Origin: Burkholderia stabilis
GTDB lineage: Bacteria > Pseudomonadota > Gammaproteobacteria > Burkholderiales > Burkholderiaceae
Direction of reading: 5' to 3'
DNA: 64,000 nucleotides
Assembly (NCBI RefSeq): GCF_001742165.1
Contig: NZ_CP016442.1
Coordinates: forward strand, 3,100,001-3,164,000
The position numbers were made by a program, and so were the translations under genes. The notes beneath the pieces were generated by a model. It did no database searches, was not told the origin of the DNA, and worked only from the letters and a program-made list of their open reading frames with translations. The first letter of the stretch is position 1, and every line of letters begins with the position of its first letter. Shown one piece after another: positions 43,207 through 52,347 of the stretch.

Positions 43207-45765
43207 TTGAAGAGCCCCACCCATGATCAGATCGTCCTGCTTAGCCCCTTGACGGGGCCGATCGTCGCGTTGGCCGACGTGCCCGATCCGGTGTTCTCCG
43301 GCGGGATGTTTGGCGACGGCATCGGCATCGACCCGCTCGCGGGCAAACTCGTCGCGCCGTGCGCGGGCATCGTGTCGCATCTCGCGCGCACGGGCCACGC
43401 GCTGACGATCACGACGCCGCAAGGCGCGGAAGTGTTGCTGCACATCGGCATCGACACCGTCGAGCTGAACGGGCAGGGCTTCGCCGCGCACGTCGAGGCC
43501 GGCGCACGCGTCGAAGCGGGCGATCTGCTGATCGAGTTTGACCAGGACGCGGTCGCGCGCAGTGCGCATTCGCTCGTGTCGGTGATCGCGATCGCGAACT
43601 CCGATGCGTTCGAAGTCGTCGACCGCGCGAGCGGTTTCGCGACGGCCGGCGAGACGCCGTTGCTCGCGCTGCGCGGCAAGGGCGCAGCCGCCGCACAGGC
43701 TGCGCAGGCCGGCGCATCGGCGATGAACGAAGTGCGCCGCGAGATCGTGCTGGCGCAGCCGGGCGGCCTGCATGCGCGGCCGGCCGCGCGTGCGCGTGAA
43801 GCCGTGCGCGGGTTCGACGCGAGCGTCGACGTGCTGTTCGACGGCCGCAAGGCGTCGATCGCGAGCGTCGTCGGCCTGCTCGGCCTCGGCGCCGGCGAAG
43901 GCGCGACGGTCGAGCTGGTCGGTCGCGGCGCGCACGCGCAGCAGGCCGTCGATGCGGTCGAGCACGAGCTGCTGCGCGAAGCGCACGGCGAGGTGGAGGA
44001 AAAGCCGGCGCGGCTGAAGTCGCCCGCGCCGCAGATGGTCGCGCGCAACACCGGCGTACCGCTGGACCCGAACACGCTCGCGGGCGTGTGCGCGGCGCCC
44101 GGCATCGCGGTCGGCACGCTGGTGCGTCTCGACGATGCGGAAATCGTGCCGCCGGAGCAGGCAGCCGGCACGCCCGCCGCGGAAAGCCGCCAGCTCGACC
44201 AGGCGCTGAAGGCCGTCGACGCCGAACTCGACGAAACGGTGCGCAACGCATCGGCGCGCGGCGCGGTCGGCGAAGCGGGCATCTTCGCGGTGCATCGCGT
44301 GCTGCTGGAAGACCCGACGCTGATCGACGCGGCGCGCGACCTGATCAGCCTCGGCAAGAGCGCGGGCTTCGCGTGGCGCGCGACGATCCGCACGCAGATC
44401 GACACGCTGTCGAAGCTCGACGATGCGCTGCTCGCCGAACGCGCGGCCGATCTGCGCGACATCGAGAAACGCGTGCTGCGCGCGCTCGGCCACACGAACG
44501 GCGCGGCGCGCGCGCTGCCCGACGAGGCCGTGCTGGCCGCCGAGGAATTCACGCCGTCGGATCTGTCGTCGCTCGATCGCCAGCGCGTAACCGCGCTCGT
44601 GATGGCGCGCGGCGGCGCGACGTCGCACGCGGCGATCATCGCGCGGCAGCTCGGCATCCCGGCGCTGGTCGCGGTCGGCGATGCGCTGTATGCGATTCCG
44701 GACGGCACGCAGGTCGTCGTCGATGCGAGCGCGGGCCGTCTCGAACACGCGCCGACCGCACTCGACGTCGAGCGCGCGCGGCACGAGCGCCAGCGCCTGG
44801 ACGGCGTGCGCGAAGCGAACCGGCAGTTGGCTGGCGTTGCCGCCGAGACGGCCGACGGCCGCGCGATCGAGGTTGCCGCGAACATCGCGACGCTCGACGA
44901 CGCGAACACCGCGGTCGACAACGGCGCTGACGCGGTCGGCCTGCTGCGCACCGAGCTGATGTTCATCCATCGCCAGGCCGCGCCGACGGTCGTCGAACAC
45001 CAGCAGAGCTACCAGTCGATCGTCGACGCACTGCAAGGCCGCACGGCGATCATCCGCACGCTCGACGTCGGCGCCGACAAGGAAGTCGACTACCTGACGC
45101 TGCCGCCCGAACCGAACCCGGCGCTCGGCCTGCGCGGCATCCGCCTCGCGCAGGTGCGCCCCGACCTGCTCGACGATCAGTTGCAGGGCCTGCTCGCGGT
45201 GAAGCCGCTCGGCGCGGTGCGCATCCTGCTGCCGATGGTCACCGACGCGGGCGAGCTCGTGCGGCTCAGGAAGCGCATCGACGAATTCGCGCGCGCGCAG
45301 GGCCGCACCGAGCCGATCGAGGTCGGCGTGATGATCGAGGTGCCGTCGGCGGCGCTGCTGGCCGACCAGCTCGCGCAGCACGCGGATTTCCTGTCGATCG
45401 GCACCAACGACCTGACGCAGTACACGCTCGCGATGGACCGCTGCCAGGCCGATCTGGCCGCGCAGTCCGACGGCCTGCATCCGGCCGTGCTGCGCCTGAT
45501 CGACATCGCGGTGCGCGGCGCCGAAACGCACGGCAAGTGGGTCGGCGTGTGCGGTGCGCTCGGCGGCGATCCGCTCGCGGTGCCGATCCTCGTCGGCCTT
45601 GGCGTGACCGAGTTGTCGGTCGACCCGGTATCGGTGCCGGGCATCAAGGCGCGTGTGCGCCGTCTCGATTACCAGTTGTGTCGTCAGCGCGCGCAGGATC
45701 TGCTCGCGCTCGATTCGGCACAGGCGGTAAGGGCAGCAAGCCGCGAGGTCTGGCCGCTCGACTGA
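43207..45765 (+). CDS. PTS EIIA-HPr-Enzyme I fusion protein
   Basis: An ~850-residue multiphosphoryl transfer protein feeding the GlcNAc permease. Order: EIIA-Glc-type domain (~1-150; VLLHIGIDTVELNG carries the phosphorylated His), HPr (~180-265; GGLHARPAARAREAV) and Enzyme I (~290-850; APGIAVGTLVRL, phospho-His in ARGGATSHAAIIAR, PEP-binding LRTELMF and DFLSIGTNDLTQYTLAMDR). It passes phosphate from PEP to NagE. A TTG at 43207 with GAGGAG at 6-bp spacing seems the best start; an ATG at 43183 is the alternative and would add 8 residues. Confidence 0.9.
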   Translation: MKSPTHDQIVLLSPLTGPIVALADVPDPVFSGGMFGDGIGIDPLAGKLVAPCAGIVSHLARTGHALTITTPQGAEVLLHIGIDTVELNGQGFAAHVEAGARVEAGDLLIEFDQDAVARSAHSLVSVIAIANSDAFEVVDRASGFATAGETPLLALRGKGAAAAQAAQAGASAMNEVRREIVLAQPGGLHARPAARAREAVRGFDASVDVLFDGRKASIASVVGLLGLGAGEGATVELVGRGAHAQQAVDAVEHELLREAHGEVEEKPARLKSPAPQMVARNTGVPLDPNTLAGVCAAPGIAVGTLVRLDDAEIVPPEQAAGTPAAESRQLDQALKAVDAELDETVRNASARGAVGEAGIFAVHRVLLEDPTLIDAARDLISLGKSAGFAWRATIRTQIDTLSKLDDALLAERAADLRDIEKRVLRALGHTNGAARALPDEAVLAAEEFTPSDLSSLDRQRVTALVMARGGATSHAAIIARQLGIPALVAVGDALYAIPDGTQVVVDASAGRLEHAPTALDVERARHERQRLDGVREANRQLAGVAAETADGRAIEVAANIATLDDANTAVDNGADAVGLLRTELMFIHRQAAPTVVEHQQSYQSIVDALQGRTAIIRTLDVGADKEVDYLTLPPEPNPALGLRGIRLAQVRPDLLDDQLQGLLAVKPLGAVRILLPMVTDAGELVRLRKRIDEFARAQGRTEPIEVGVMIEVPSAALLADQLAQHADFLSIGTNDLTQYTLAMDRCQADLAAQSDGLHPAVLRLIDIAVRGAETHGKWVGVCGALGGDPLAVPILVGLGVTELSVDPVSVPGIKARVRRLDYQLCRQRAQDLLALDSAQAVRAASREVWPLD

Positions 45766-45852
45766 ACGTCGGCGGCGGGCTCGCGACCCGTTTCACTACG
45801 AGAGCAATTAGGTCAACGACGATTAACGACGAGACAAGGATTGGAGGACTGA

Positions 45853-47616
45853 ATGAACGGGAATCCGTTTCTGAAAATACAGGGCCTGGGCCGGGCGCTA
45901 ATGCTGCCGATCGCGGTATTGCCGGTTGCCGGCATCCTGCTGCGACTCGGCCAGCCGGACGTGTTCAACATCAAGATGATCGCCGACGCCGGCGGTGCGA
46001 TCTTCGACAACCTGCCGCTGCTGTTCGCGATCGGCGTGGCGGTCGGCTTCGCGAAGGACAATAACGGCGTCGCCGCGCTCGCGGGCGCGATCGGCTACCT
46101 GATCGAAACCGCGATCATGAAGGACATCGATCCCAAGCTGAACATGGGCGTGCTGTCCGGGATCATCGCGGGCGTGGTCGCGGGGCTGCTGTACAACCGC
46201 TACAAGGACATCAAGCTGCCGGACTACCTTGCGTTCTTCGGCGGCAAACGGTTCGTGCCGATCATCACGGGGCTGGTGTGCGTGATACTCGGCATCGTGT
46301 TCGGGTACGTCTGGCAGCCGGTCCAGCACGTGATCGACGCGGCCGGCCAGTGGCTGACGACGGCGGGCGCGATCGGTGCGTTCGTATTCGGCTTCCTGAA
46401 CCGCCTGCTGCTCGTGACGGGCCTGCACCACATCATCAACTCGCTCGCGTGGTTCGTGTTCGGCAACTTCACGCCGCCCGCCGGCGGCGAAATCGTGCAC
46501 GGCGACCTGCACCGCTTCTTCGCGGGCGACCCGACCGCGGGCACCTTCATGGCCGGCTTCTTCCCGATCATGATGTTCGGCCTGCCGGCCGCGTGTCTGG
46601 CGATGCTGCACGAAGCGCCGAAGGAGCGCCGCGCGATGGTCGGCGGCCTGCTGTTCTCGATGGCGCTCACGTCGTTCCTGACCGGCGTGACCGAGCCGAT
46701 CGAATTCAGCTTCATGTTCCTCGCGCCGGTGCTGTACGTGATCCACGCGGTGCTGACGGGGCTGTCGCTCGCGATCTGCCAGATCCTCGACGTGAAGCTC
46801 GGCTTCACGTTCTCGGCCGGCGCGATCGACTACGTGCTGAACTACGGGCTGTCGACGAAGGGCTGGATCGCGATTCCGCTCGGCATCGCATACGGCGCCG
46901 CGTACTACGGGCTGTTCCGCTTCTTCATCCGCAAGTTCAACATGGCGACGCCGGGCCGTGAGCCGGCATCGGCCGATGCGGCAGCCGATTCGTACGCATC
47001 GGGCGGCTTCGTTGCGCCGGCTGCGGGCGCCGCTGCAGCTGCGCCGCGTGCGCAGCGCTACATCGCCGCACTCGGCGGAGCGGGCAACCTGACGGTCGTC
47101 GACGCATGCACGACGCGCCTGCGCCTGACCGTCGTCGATGCGGAGAAGGTGTCGGAGCCGGAACTGAAGTCGATCGGCGCGCGTGGCGTGCTCAAGCGCG
47201 GCGGCAACAGCGTGCAGGTGATCATCGGGCCGGAGGCCGACATCATCGCCGACGAAATGCGTGCGGCGATCGGCAGCGGCGCGACCGGCGCGGCAGCGAC
47301 GGCAACGGCCGCCGCGGCGCAGCCCGTCACGGGCGCGGCCGCCGGCCCGCTCGATCCGGAACCGGCCCGCTGGCTCGCGGTGTTCGGCGGGGCGACCAAC
47401 GTCGCGTCGCTCGCTGCGGTCGCGACCACGCGCCTGCGCGTCGTCGTGCGCGACCCGTTGGCGGTCGACCGCGATCGTCTCGGCGCGCTCGACGTTGCAT
47501 GGGTGTCGCTCGACACGTTCCACATCGTCTGCGGCAACGCGGCGGCACGTTATGCCGAACAGCTCGGCGCGCGCCTGCCGCCGTCGGGCAGCGGGGCGGC
47601 TGCGCAGCCGGCCTGA
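45853..47616 (+). CDS. nagE: PTS GlcNAc-specific EIICB permease with second EIIB-like domain
   Basis: A 587-residue permease that imports and phosphorylates N-acetylglucosamine. Residues 1-370 are the membrane EIIC domain (LMLPIAVLPVAGILLRLGQ; GLHHIINSLAWFVFG; TGVTEPIEFSFMFLAP). Residues ~395-475 are EIIB with the phosphorylated Cys419 (DACTTRLRL). A second EIIB-like domain follows (~505-580), in which that cysteine is alanine (A524, VATTRLRV), so it cannot be phosphorylated in the same way. There is no EIIA domain, which the fusion protein upstream supplies. Confidence 0.9.
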   Translation: MNGNPFLKIQGLGRALMLPIAVLPVAGILLRLGQPDVFNIKMIADAGGAIFDNLPLLFAIGVAVGFAKDNNGVAALAGAIGYLIETAIMKDIDPKLNMGVLSGIIAGVVAGLLYNRYKDIKLPDYLAFFGGKRFVPIITGLVCVILGIVFGYVWQPVQHVIDAAGQWLTTAGAIGAFVFGFLNRLLLVTGLHHIINSLAWFVFGNFTPPAGGEIVHGDLHRFFAGDPTAGTFMAGFFPIMMFGLPAACLAMLHEAPKERRAMVGGLLFSMALTSFLTGVTEPIEFSFMFLAPVLYVIHAVLTGLSLAICQILDVKLGFTFSAGAIDYVLNYGLSTKGWIAIPLGIAYGAAYYGLFRFFIRKFNMATPGREPASADAAADSYASGGFVAPAAGAAAAAPRAQRYIAALGGAGNLTVVDACTTRLRLTVVDAEKVSEPELKSIGARGVLKRGGNSVQVIIGPEADIIADEMRAAIGSGATGAAATATAAAAQPVTGAAAGPLDPEPARWLAVFGGATNVASLAAVATTRLRVVVRDPLAVDRDRLGALDVAWVSLDTFHIVCGNAAARYAEQLGARLPPSGSGAAAQPA

Positions 47617-47672
47617 TGCGGTGACGAAGCCGGCCTGATCCGCGATGTGGGTCCGGGCCGGCGGGGAAAATG

Positions 47673-47710
47673 AAAACGGCTTGCGATGTGTGCATCGCAA
47701 GCCGTTTTTC
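47673..47710 (+). terminator. terminator of the GlcNAc/PTS operon
   Basis: A 16-bp perfect stem (47673-47688 with 47693-47708), loop TGTG, followed by T residues. Very stable; also flanked by A residues on the left, so it may work in both directions. Confidence 0.9.
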
Positions 47711-47770
47711 TTTGGGGCGGGTGATGACGCGATGCGCGATGCGTTTGCCCGCATCGCGCAATGCTTGCCG

Positions 47771-47938
47771 CAGAACCGCAGAACCGCAGAACCGCAGAAC
47801 CGCAGAACCGCAGAACCGCAGAACCGCAGAACCGCAGAACCGCAGAACCGCAGAACCGCAGAACCGCAGAACCGCTCAACCGCTCAACCGCTCAACCGCT
47901 CAACCGCTCAACCGTGCAACCGTGCAACCGTTCAACCG
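47771..47938. repeat. octanucleotide tandem repeat array (21 units)
   Basis: Thirteen exact copies of CAGAACCG (47771-47874), then five of CTCAACCG, two of TGCAACCG and one TTCAACCG. All share the frame NNCAACCG/NNGAACCG, so variants arose by unit substitution and spread. It lies between the convergent nagE and hexosaminidase genes, 2 bp beyond the latter's stop. Eight-bp units suggest slipped-strand variability. No coding role is likely. Confidence 0.95.
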
Positions 47939-47939
47939 T

Positions 47940-50423
47940 TCACGGGTTCGTCAGCGTGAAGGTCGGCTTCCGGTAGCCGATGCCGGCCCGCTCGAGCTTC
48001 GGCAGTTCGCGTTGCGTGAGCAGCGTCGCGAAGCCGGCCCAGTCGCGCTGCAGCGCGGCCGTGTCGACGTGATGCGTGTCGCCGCGCTTGTAGCGCACGC
48101 CGGCCGCATACGGCAGCTCCCAGTCGGCCCGGTGCCACGCGCGCTCGGCGAGCGCGAGCAGTCGCGGATAGGCCATGTATTCAAGGAAGGTGTCGTTGCG
48201 CATCACCTCGCCCCAGGCCTGCCCCTGCATGCCTTCGATGCGCGGCGCGGGGCCCGTGCCCGTCACCTCGAACGCGTTGCCGTCGCGGTCGCCCATCACT
48301 TCGGCGTTCTGCGGCAGGTTCTCGGGCGCGAGTGAGAACACCTTGTACTCGTCCGTCGCCTGCGAACCCCAGTAGTAGCCGCGCTCGCGCGGGTTCAGCG
48401 TGTACGGGAAGTCGAAGTACAGGTAGTCGGGCAGCGCCAGCACCGTCAGGTAGCCCTTGCTGCTCAGGTCGCGCGCGCTGTCCGACGCGCCCCAGAAGAT
48501 CGTGTCCCACAGCGACACCATCACGTGGCGCGTGCTGAAGTCCTGCGGCCCGTTCGCGTGCTTGATGCCGTCCTGCCACGCGGCCATCGTGTCGATCCCG
48601 TTCGCGCCCACCGCCGCGCTCACCTGTTTCGCGAAACGCGTCGGCAGCTCGTCGATCGACTTGATCTCGCCGCGCTGGAGCAGCGCCGTGCATGCGGGCG
48701 AACGCGCCCACGGCTTGTCCTGCGCGGCGAGGTCGATGCGCCCCTTGTTCGGGTCGGTGCCGTTCAGCGGCTGGAAGCCCGCGCCGAGCAGGATGTTCTT
48801 CGCCTCGTCGCCGCCGTAGTGCCAGGTGTGCAGCGGCGCCTGCGCGTCGGCATGCATCGCCGCGATCTCGCGGATCACCTTCGACGCGAAGTTGAGCGCG
48901 CCCGGCACGCACGGGTTCAGGTCGCTGCGCCGGTCGTAGAACTGCACGGTCAGCAGATTCGACGTGTCCTGCGGATCGAGCAGCCGGTACGCGTTCGCTT
49001 CCTGCTCGCGGCCCGCCGCATGGAGCCGCCGGTAACGCGCTTCCATCGTCACGACGGCCGCGCGCGCGTGCGCGGGCATGTCGATCTCGGGGATGATCTC
49101 GACGAAACGCGTGGCCGCGTAGCGCACGAGCGCCACGTAGTCGTCGCGCGTCAGGTAGCCGCCGCCTGAGCGGTTGTCCGGGCCGGAGCCGAGCTGCGGC
49201 AGCAGGCAGCGCGTCTCGCTCGGGTCGTGGCAGCGACGTCCGCCGATTTCGGTCAGCTCGGGCAGGCCGGGAATCTCGATGCGCCAGCCTTCGTCGTCGG
49301 ACAGGTGCAGATGCAGGCGGTTGAGCTTGTACGCGCTCATCTGGTCGATCAGGCGGCGCAGCGTCGCCGGGTGCTTGAAGTTGCGCGCGAGATCGACGTG
49401 CATGCCGCGATGCGTGAAGCGCGGCGCATCCTCGACGAGCATCGCCGGGATCGGGCCGCCGCCGGCCGGCGCGAGCGAGAAGAGCGTCTGTACGCCGTAG
49501 TAGAGGCCCGCGCGATCGTAGCCCTCGACGAGCACGCCGCGCGGCCCGATCGCGAGCCGGTAGCCGCCCGGCGTCGCGATGTCGGCCGGCAGCCGGCGCG
49601 GCGTGACCGCGCCCCACACCGGCACGCGTGCGCCGTCGAGCCCGAGCGTCGTCGCGCGCTCGCGCAGCGCCGCGACCTGCGCGTCGGGCAGGTCCGGCAG
49701 CGCGAGTTCGACACCGCGCAGGTCGAGCGTGCCGGGCAGCGGCTGCTCGCGCTTCACGCTCGGCAGCGCGCGGCTCGCGTCGGGCCGTGCGGCCACCGGC
49801 GGCGCATTGCCGGTCGAGTTGTTCTGCGCGTCGGCCGGCAGCGATTCGACGTAGCGCAGCTCGTTGTCGGTGTCGTTGTAGCGGAGCACGGCCGGCGGCG
49901 CGCCATCGACGACGACATACGGGCGCGGAATCACGTCGCTGTAGCGCCGCAGCCAGTATTCGGCGACGAACGGCAGTTCGATGCGCTCGCCGGGCGCAAG
50001 CCGCACCGAGCCCGGCTGCGGCGTCAGTTCGTACAGGTCGCCCGTGAGCCGCCGCAGCGCGAAGCCCGGGCGGTCGATTCGCAGCAGGCGGCGGATGCTG
50101 TGCAGATAGAGCTTCCAGCCGCCGTCGGCGATCACCTGGTGGCCGCGGTTCTGCAGGATCAGGCGGCCGGTCGCGCAGGCCGCGCCGTCGGCGCCGAGAT
50201 CGGCGCACGGCACGCCGGCCGCGGCCGCGTGGTTGTTGTCGACGGCGACGCGCAACGCGAGGCCGTTCGACAGCGCCGCTGCGAGACTGGCCGGCTGCAC
50301 GGCCGCCGGTGTGGCGCCGGCGGTCGCGATGCTGGCGGTCGACGCCGGCTGGGCGCCGATCGCGGCCGGCGGCAGCGTCGCGATCAGCAGGCCGGCAAAC
50401 AGGGATGACAAGGTACGTGTCAT
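47940..50423 (-). CDS. beta-N-acetylhexosaminidase (GH20, chitobiase-like)
   Basis: An 827-residue exported glycoside hydrolase. A signal peptide (MTRTLSSLFAGLLIATLPPAAIGAQ) leads into an N-terminal carbohydrate-binding-like beta domain (~60-200), a GH20b domain, then the catalytic barrel (FTHRGMHVDLARNFKHP; NRLHLHLSDDEGWRIEIPGL; the D-E pair in HTWHYGGDEAKNILLGAG). It releases GlcNAc from chitooligosaccharides in the periplasm or outside, supplying NagE. It converges on the nag operon, with the repeat array immediately after its stop. Confidence 0.9.
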   Translation of the reverse strand: MTRTLSSLFAGLLIATLPPAAIGAQPASTASIATAGATPAAVQPASLAAALSNGLALRVAVDNNHAAAAGVPCADLGADGAACATGRLILQNRGHQVIADGGWKLYLHSIRRLLRIDRPGFALRRLTGDLYELTPQPGSVRLAPGERIELPFVAEYWLRRYSDVIPRPYVVVDGAPPAVLRYNDTDNELRYVESLPADAQNNSTGNAPPVAARPDASRALPSVKREQPLPGTLDLRGVELALPDLPDAQVAALRERATTLGLDGARVPVWGAVTPRRLPADIATPGGYRLAIGPRGVLVEGYDRAGLYYGVQTLFSLAPAGGGPIPAMLVEDAPRFTHRGMHVDLARNFKHPATLRRLIDQMSAYKLNRLHLHLSDDEGWRIEIPGLPELTEIGGRRCHDPSETRCLLPQLGSGPDNRSGGGYLTRDDYVALVRYAATRFVEIIPEIDMPAHARAAVVTMEARYRRLHAAGREQEANAYRLLDPQDTSNLLTVQFYDRRSDLNPCVPGALNFASKVIREIAAMHADAQAPLHTWHYGGDEAKNILLGAGFQPLNGTDPNKGRIDLAAQDKPWARSPACTALLQRGEIKSIDELPTRFAKQVSAAVGANGIDTMAAWQDGIKHANGPQDFSTRHVMVSLWDTIFWGASDSARDLSSKGYLTVLALPDYLYFDFPYTLNPRERGYYWGSQATDEYKVFSLAPENLPQNAEVMGDRDGNAFEVTGTGPAPRIEGMQGQAWGEVMRNDTFLEYMAYPRLLALAERAWHRADWELPYAAGVRYKRGDTHHVDTAALQRDWAGFATLLTQRELPKLERAGIGYRKPTFTLTNP

Positions 50424-50858
50424 TCGAACTCCTGAGAAAAAAGGGGGCGTGGCGGCGTCGTGGGTGACGTCGCTGCGATCGGGTCTTTCAACGGAGCTGC
50501 GGGAGATACCTGCGCGCGGGGCGATGTGGCTGCACCGCGCACATTCGGCACGCGGGCGCGTGCGTTACGGGACGGGAGGCGGGCAGGCGTGCCGATCGGA
50601 TCGGCGGGGCGGCGTACGCGTGCTCATCGGTGGCGCGCAGCAACGACCGCGGCGGCATCGCGGCCGCGGCCGATTGCGTTCGGCCGACCGCGCGCGATGG
50701 CGACGGCCGGCGCCTCCAGACGGCAACCGGTCACCGCCGCAAGAAGCGCACGGCGATACGGCGCGCATGCGCGCGCCACATACGGGATTCGCATGTCTCC
50801 CCCACCCAGATGGAATCGGCCTGTCAGCGGCCGTGTCCAAAGATCTTATGAAACCTTT

Positions 50859-50880
50859 TATTGGTATTCAAGTGGTATCA
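50859..50880. promoter_or_regulatory. possible NagR-like site (two TGGTAT half-sites)
   Basis: TTGGTATT and GTGGTATC lie 11 bp apart in direct orientation, in an AT-rich stretch about 440 bp upstream of the hexosaminidase start. They resemble the CTGGTATT half-site of the operator at 40132. Weak evidence. Confidence 0.35.
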
Positions 50881-50931
50881 ATCTGGCGCTAAATTGGCAT
50901 CGATGCGCCGGGCTTGTCCGGGCGGCCGGGA

Positions 50932-50960
50932 CGAAAAAAAACCTCGCGCGAGGCGAGGTT
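50932..50960 (-). terminator. terminator of the cyd operon
   Basis: Stem of 8 bp (50940-50947 with 50953-50960); on the minus strand it is followed by eight T residues. Confidence 0.85.
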
Positions 50961-51002
50961 CTTTCCGAACGGCGGCGGCGCGGCGCTGCACCGCGCGCGA
51001 TG

Positions 51003-51125
51003 TCAGTCGCGCCGCGCGCGTACCGGCGCTTCCTGCGCCTTCTGCCGCGCTTCGAGCCACATCGCGTTGACGATGCCGAACGACAGCGCGACGCCGATAC
51101 CGAGAATCCAGCTGAAATACCACAT
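51003..51125 (-). CDS. cydX: CydX, small subunit of cytochrome bd oxidase
   Basis: A 40-residue single-span membrane protein beginning MWYFSWILGIGVALSFGIVN and continuing AMWLEARQKAQ, the conserved CydX/YbgT pattern with the tryptophan-rich front and the AMWLE turn. CydX stabilises the haem groups of the CydAB complex. It lies 54 bp after cydB in the same operon. Confidence 0.9.
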   Translation of the reverse strand: MWYFSWILGIGVALSFGIVNAMWLEARQKAQEAPVRARRD

Positions 51126-51179
51126 GATCCGACTCCTTGCGAAACGGTAGGCGAGGGCGCTTGCGCGCCCCGGCCCGGT

Positions 51180-52316
51180 TCAATACATCGAGTGCTTGTT
51201 CTCTTCGAGCGTCTGGTGCGTGACCTTGCCGCGCATCACGCGATACACCCAGCTCGTATAGAGCAGGATGATCGGCAGGAACACGATCACCGCGAACAGC
51301 ATCACCTGCAGCGTCATGTGGCTGGACGTCGAATCCCACACGGTCAGGCTGCTGCGCGGGTCGAGCGACGACGGCATGATGAACGGGAACATCGAGAAGC
51401 CCGCGGTCAGGATCACGCCGACGATCATCAGGCCCGTGCAGAAGAACGCCGTCTTTTCCTGCTTCGAGCCGGCGAGCAGCAGCGCGAGCACGCCGCCCGC
51501 GATCCCGACGACGGGCGCCGCGATCATCCACGGATACTCGCCGTAGTTCGCGAGCCACAGGCCCGAGCCGGCGGCGACTTCCTTGAGCAGCGGGTTCGCG
51601 ACCGTGTCGGTCGGCGCGGCGTTCGTGATGTGGAAGCCGCCGATATAGGAGGCGACCAGCACGCCGGCCAGCACGAACAGCACGACCGCGAGGAACGCCG
51701 ACGCGCGCAGTGCGATCGATGCGCGGCGCGCGATCGCGCCGTCGGTCTTCATCTTGATGAACGCGGCGCCGTGCGCGACGAGCATCGTGAGGCTGACGAG
51801 CCCGCACAGCAGCGCGAACGGGTTCAGCAGCGCCCAGAAGCTGCCGTAGTAGGTCACGCGCAGATCGCTGTCGAACTTGAACGGCACGCCCTGCAGCAGG
51901 TTGCCGAACGCGACGCCGAACACCAGCGCCGGCACGAAGCCGCCGACGAACAGGCCCCAGTCCCAGCCAGCGCGCCAGCGCGGGTCCGGCCGCTTGCTGC
52001 GGTAGTCGAAGCCCACCGGCCGGAAGAACAACGCGAACAGCACGAGCAGCATCGCGAAGTAGAAGCCAGAGAACGACGCCGCGTAGACGAGCGGCCAGGC
52101 GGCGAACATCGCGCCGCCGGCCGTGATCAGCCACACCTGGTTGCCTTCCCACGTCGCGCCGACCGTGTTGACGATGATGCGGCGCTCCTCGTCGGTCTTG
52201 CCGAGGAACGGCAGCAGCGCGGTCGCGCCCATGTCGAAGCCGTCGGTGACGGCGAAGCCGATCAGCAGCACGCCGACGAGCAGCCACCAGATCAGCTTGA
52301 GAGTTGCATAGTCCAT
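51180..52316 (-). CDS. cydB: cytochrome bd oxidase subunit II
   Basis: A 378-residue membrane protein with about eight or nine helices. Family features: [31 protein letters not shown] at the front (in part), then [26 protein letters not shown], which includes the conserved GNQVW segment. With CydA it forms the quinol oxidase with high oxygen affinity. It starts 31 bp after cydA. Confidence 0.94.
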   Translation of the reverse strand: MDYATLKLIWWLLVGVLLIGFAVTDGFDMGATALLPFLGKTDEERRIIVNTVGATWEGNQVWLITAGGAMFAAWPLVYAASFSGFYFAMLLVLFALFFRPVGFDYRSKRPDPRWRAGWDWGLFVGGFVPALVFGVAFGNLLQGVPFKFDSDLRVTYYGSFWALLNPFALLCGLVSLTMLVAHGAAFIKMKTDGAIARRASIALRASAFLAVVLFVLAGVLVASYIGGFHITNAAPTDTVANPLLKEVAAGSGLWLANYGEYPWMIAAPVVGIAGGVLALLLAGSKQEKTAFFCTGLMIVGVILTAGFSMFPFIMPSSLDPRSSLTVWDSTSSHMTLQVMLFAVIVFLPIILLYTSWVYRVMRGKVTHQTLEENKHSMY

Positions 52317-52347
52317 AGCGATTCCTTGTTCCGTTTCAGGTGCGTGC

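Larger units (their letters stand above)
50424..51002. promoter_or_regulatory. intergenic region upstream of the hexosaminidase gene
   Basis: 579 bp. It holds the hexosaminidase promoter region, an operator-like motif at 50859-50880 and the terminator of the cyd operon at 50932-50960. The GC-rich part nearest the gene (50424-50800) shows no recognisable gene. Confidence 0.5.

Noticed and set aside
42112..45531. 1139-codon leftward open frame opposite the nagA/PTS genes
   Set aside because: It is an antisense frame caused by high GC and codon bias; the plus-strand genes have clear domains. The same holds for other long antisense frames here, such as 4801-7338 on the minus strand.
47771..47938. 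CRISPR array
   Set aside because: The 8-bp units are contiguous with no spacers, and no cas genes are near. It is a simple tandem repeat.
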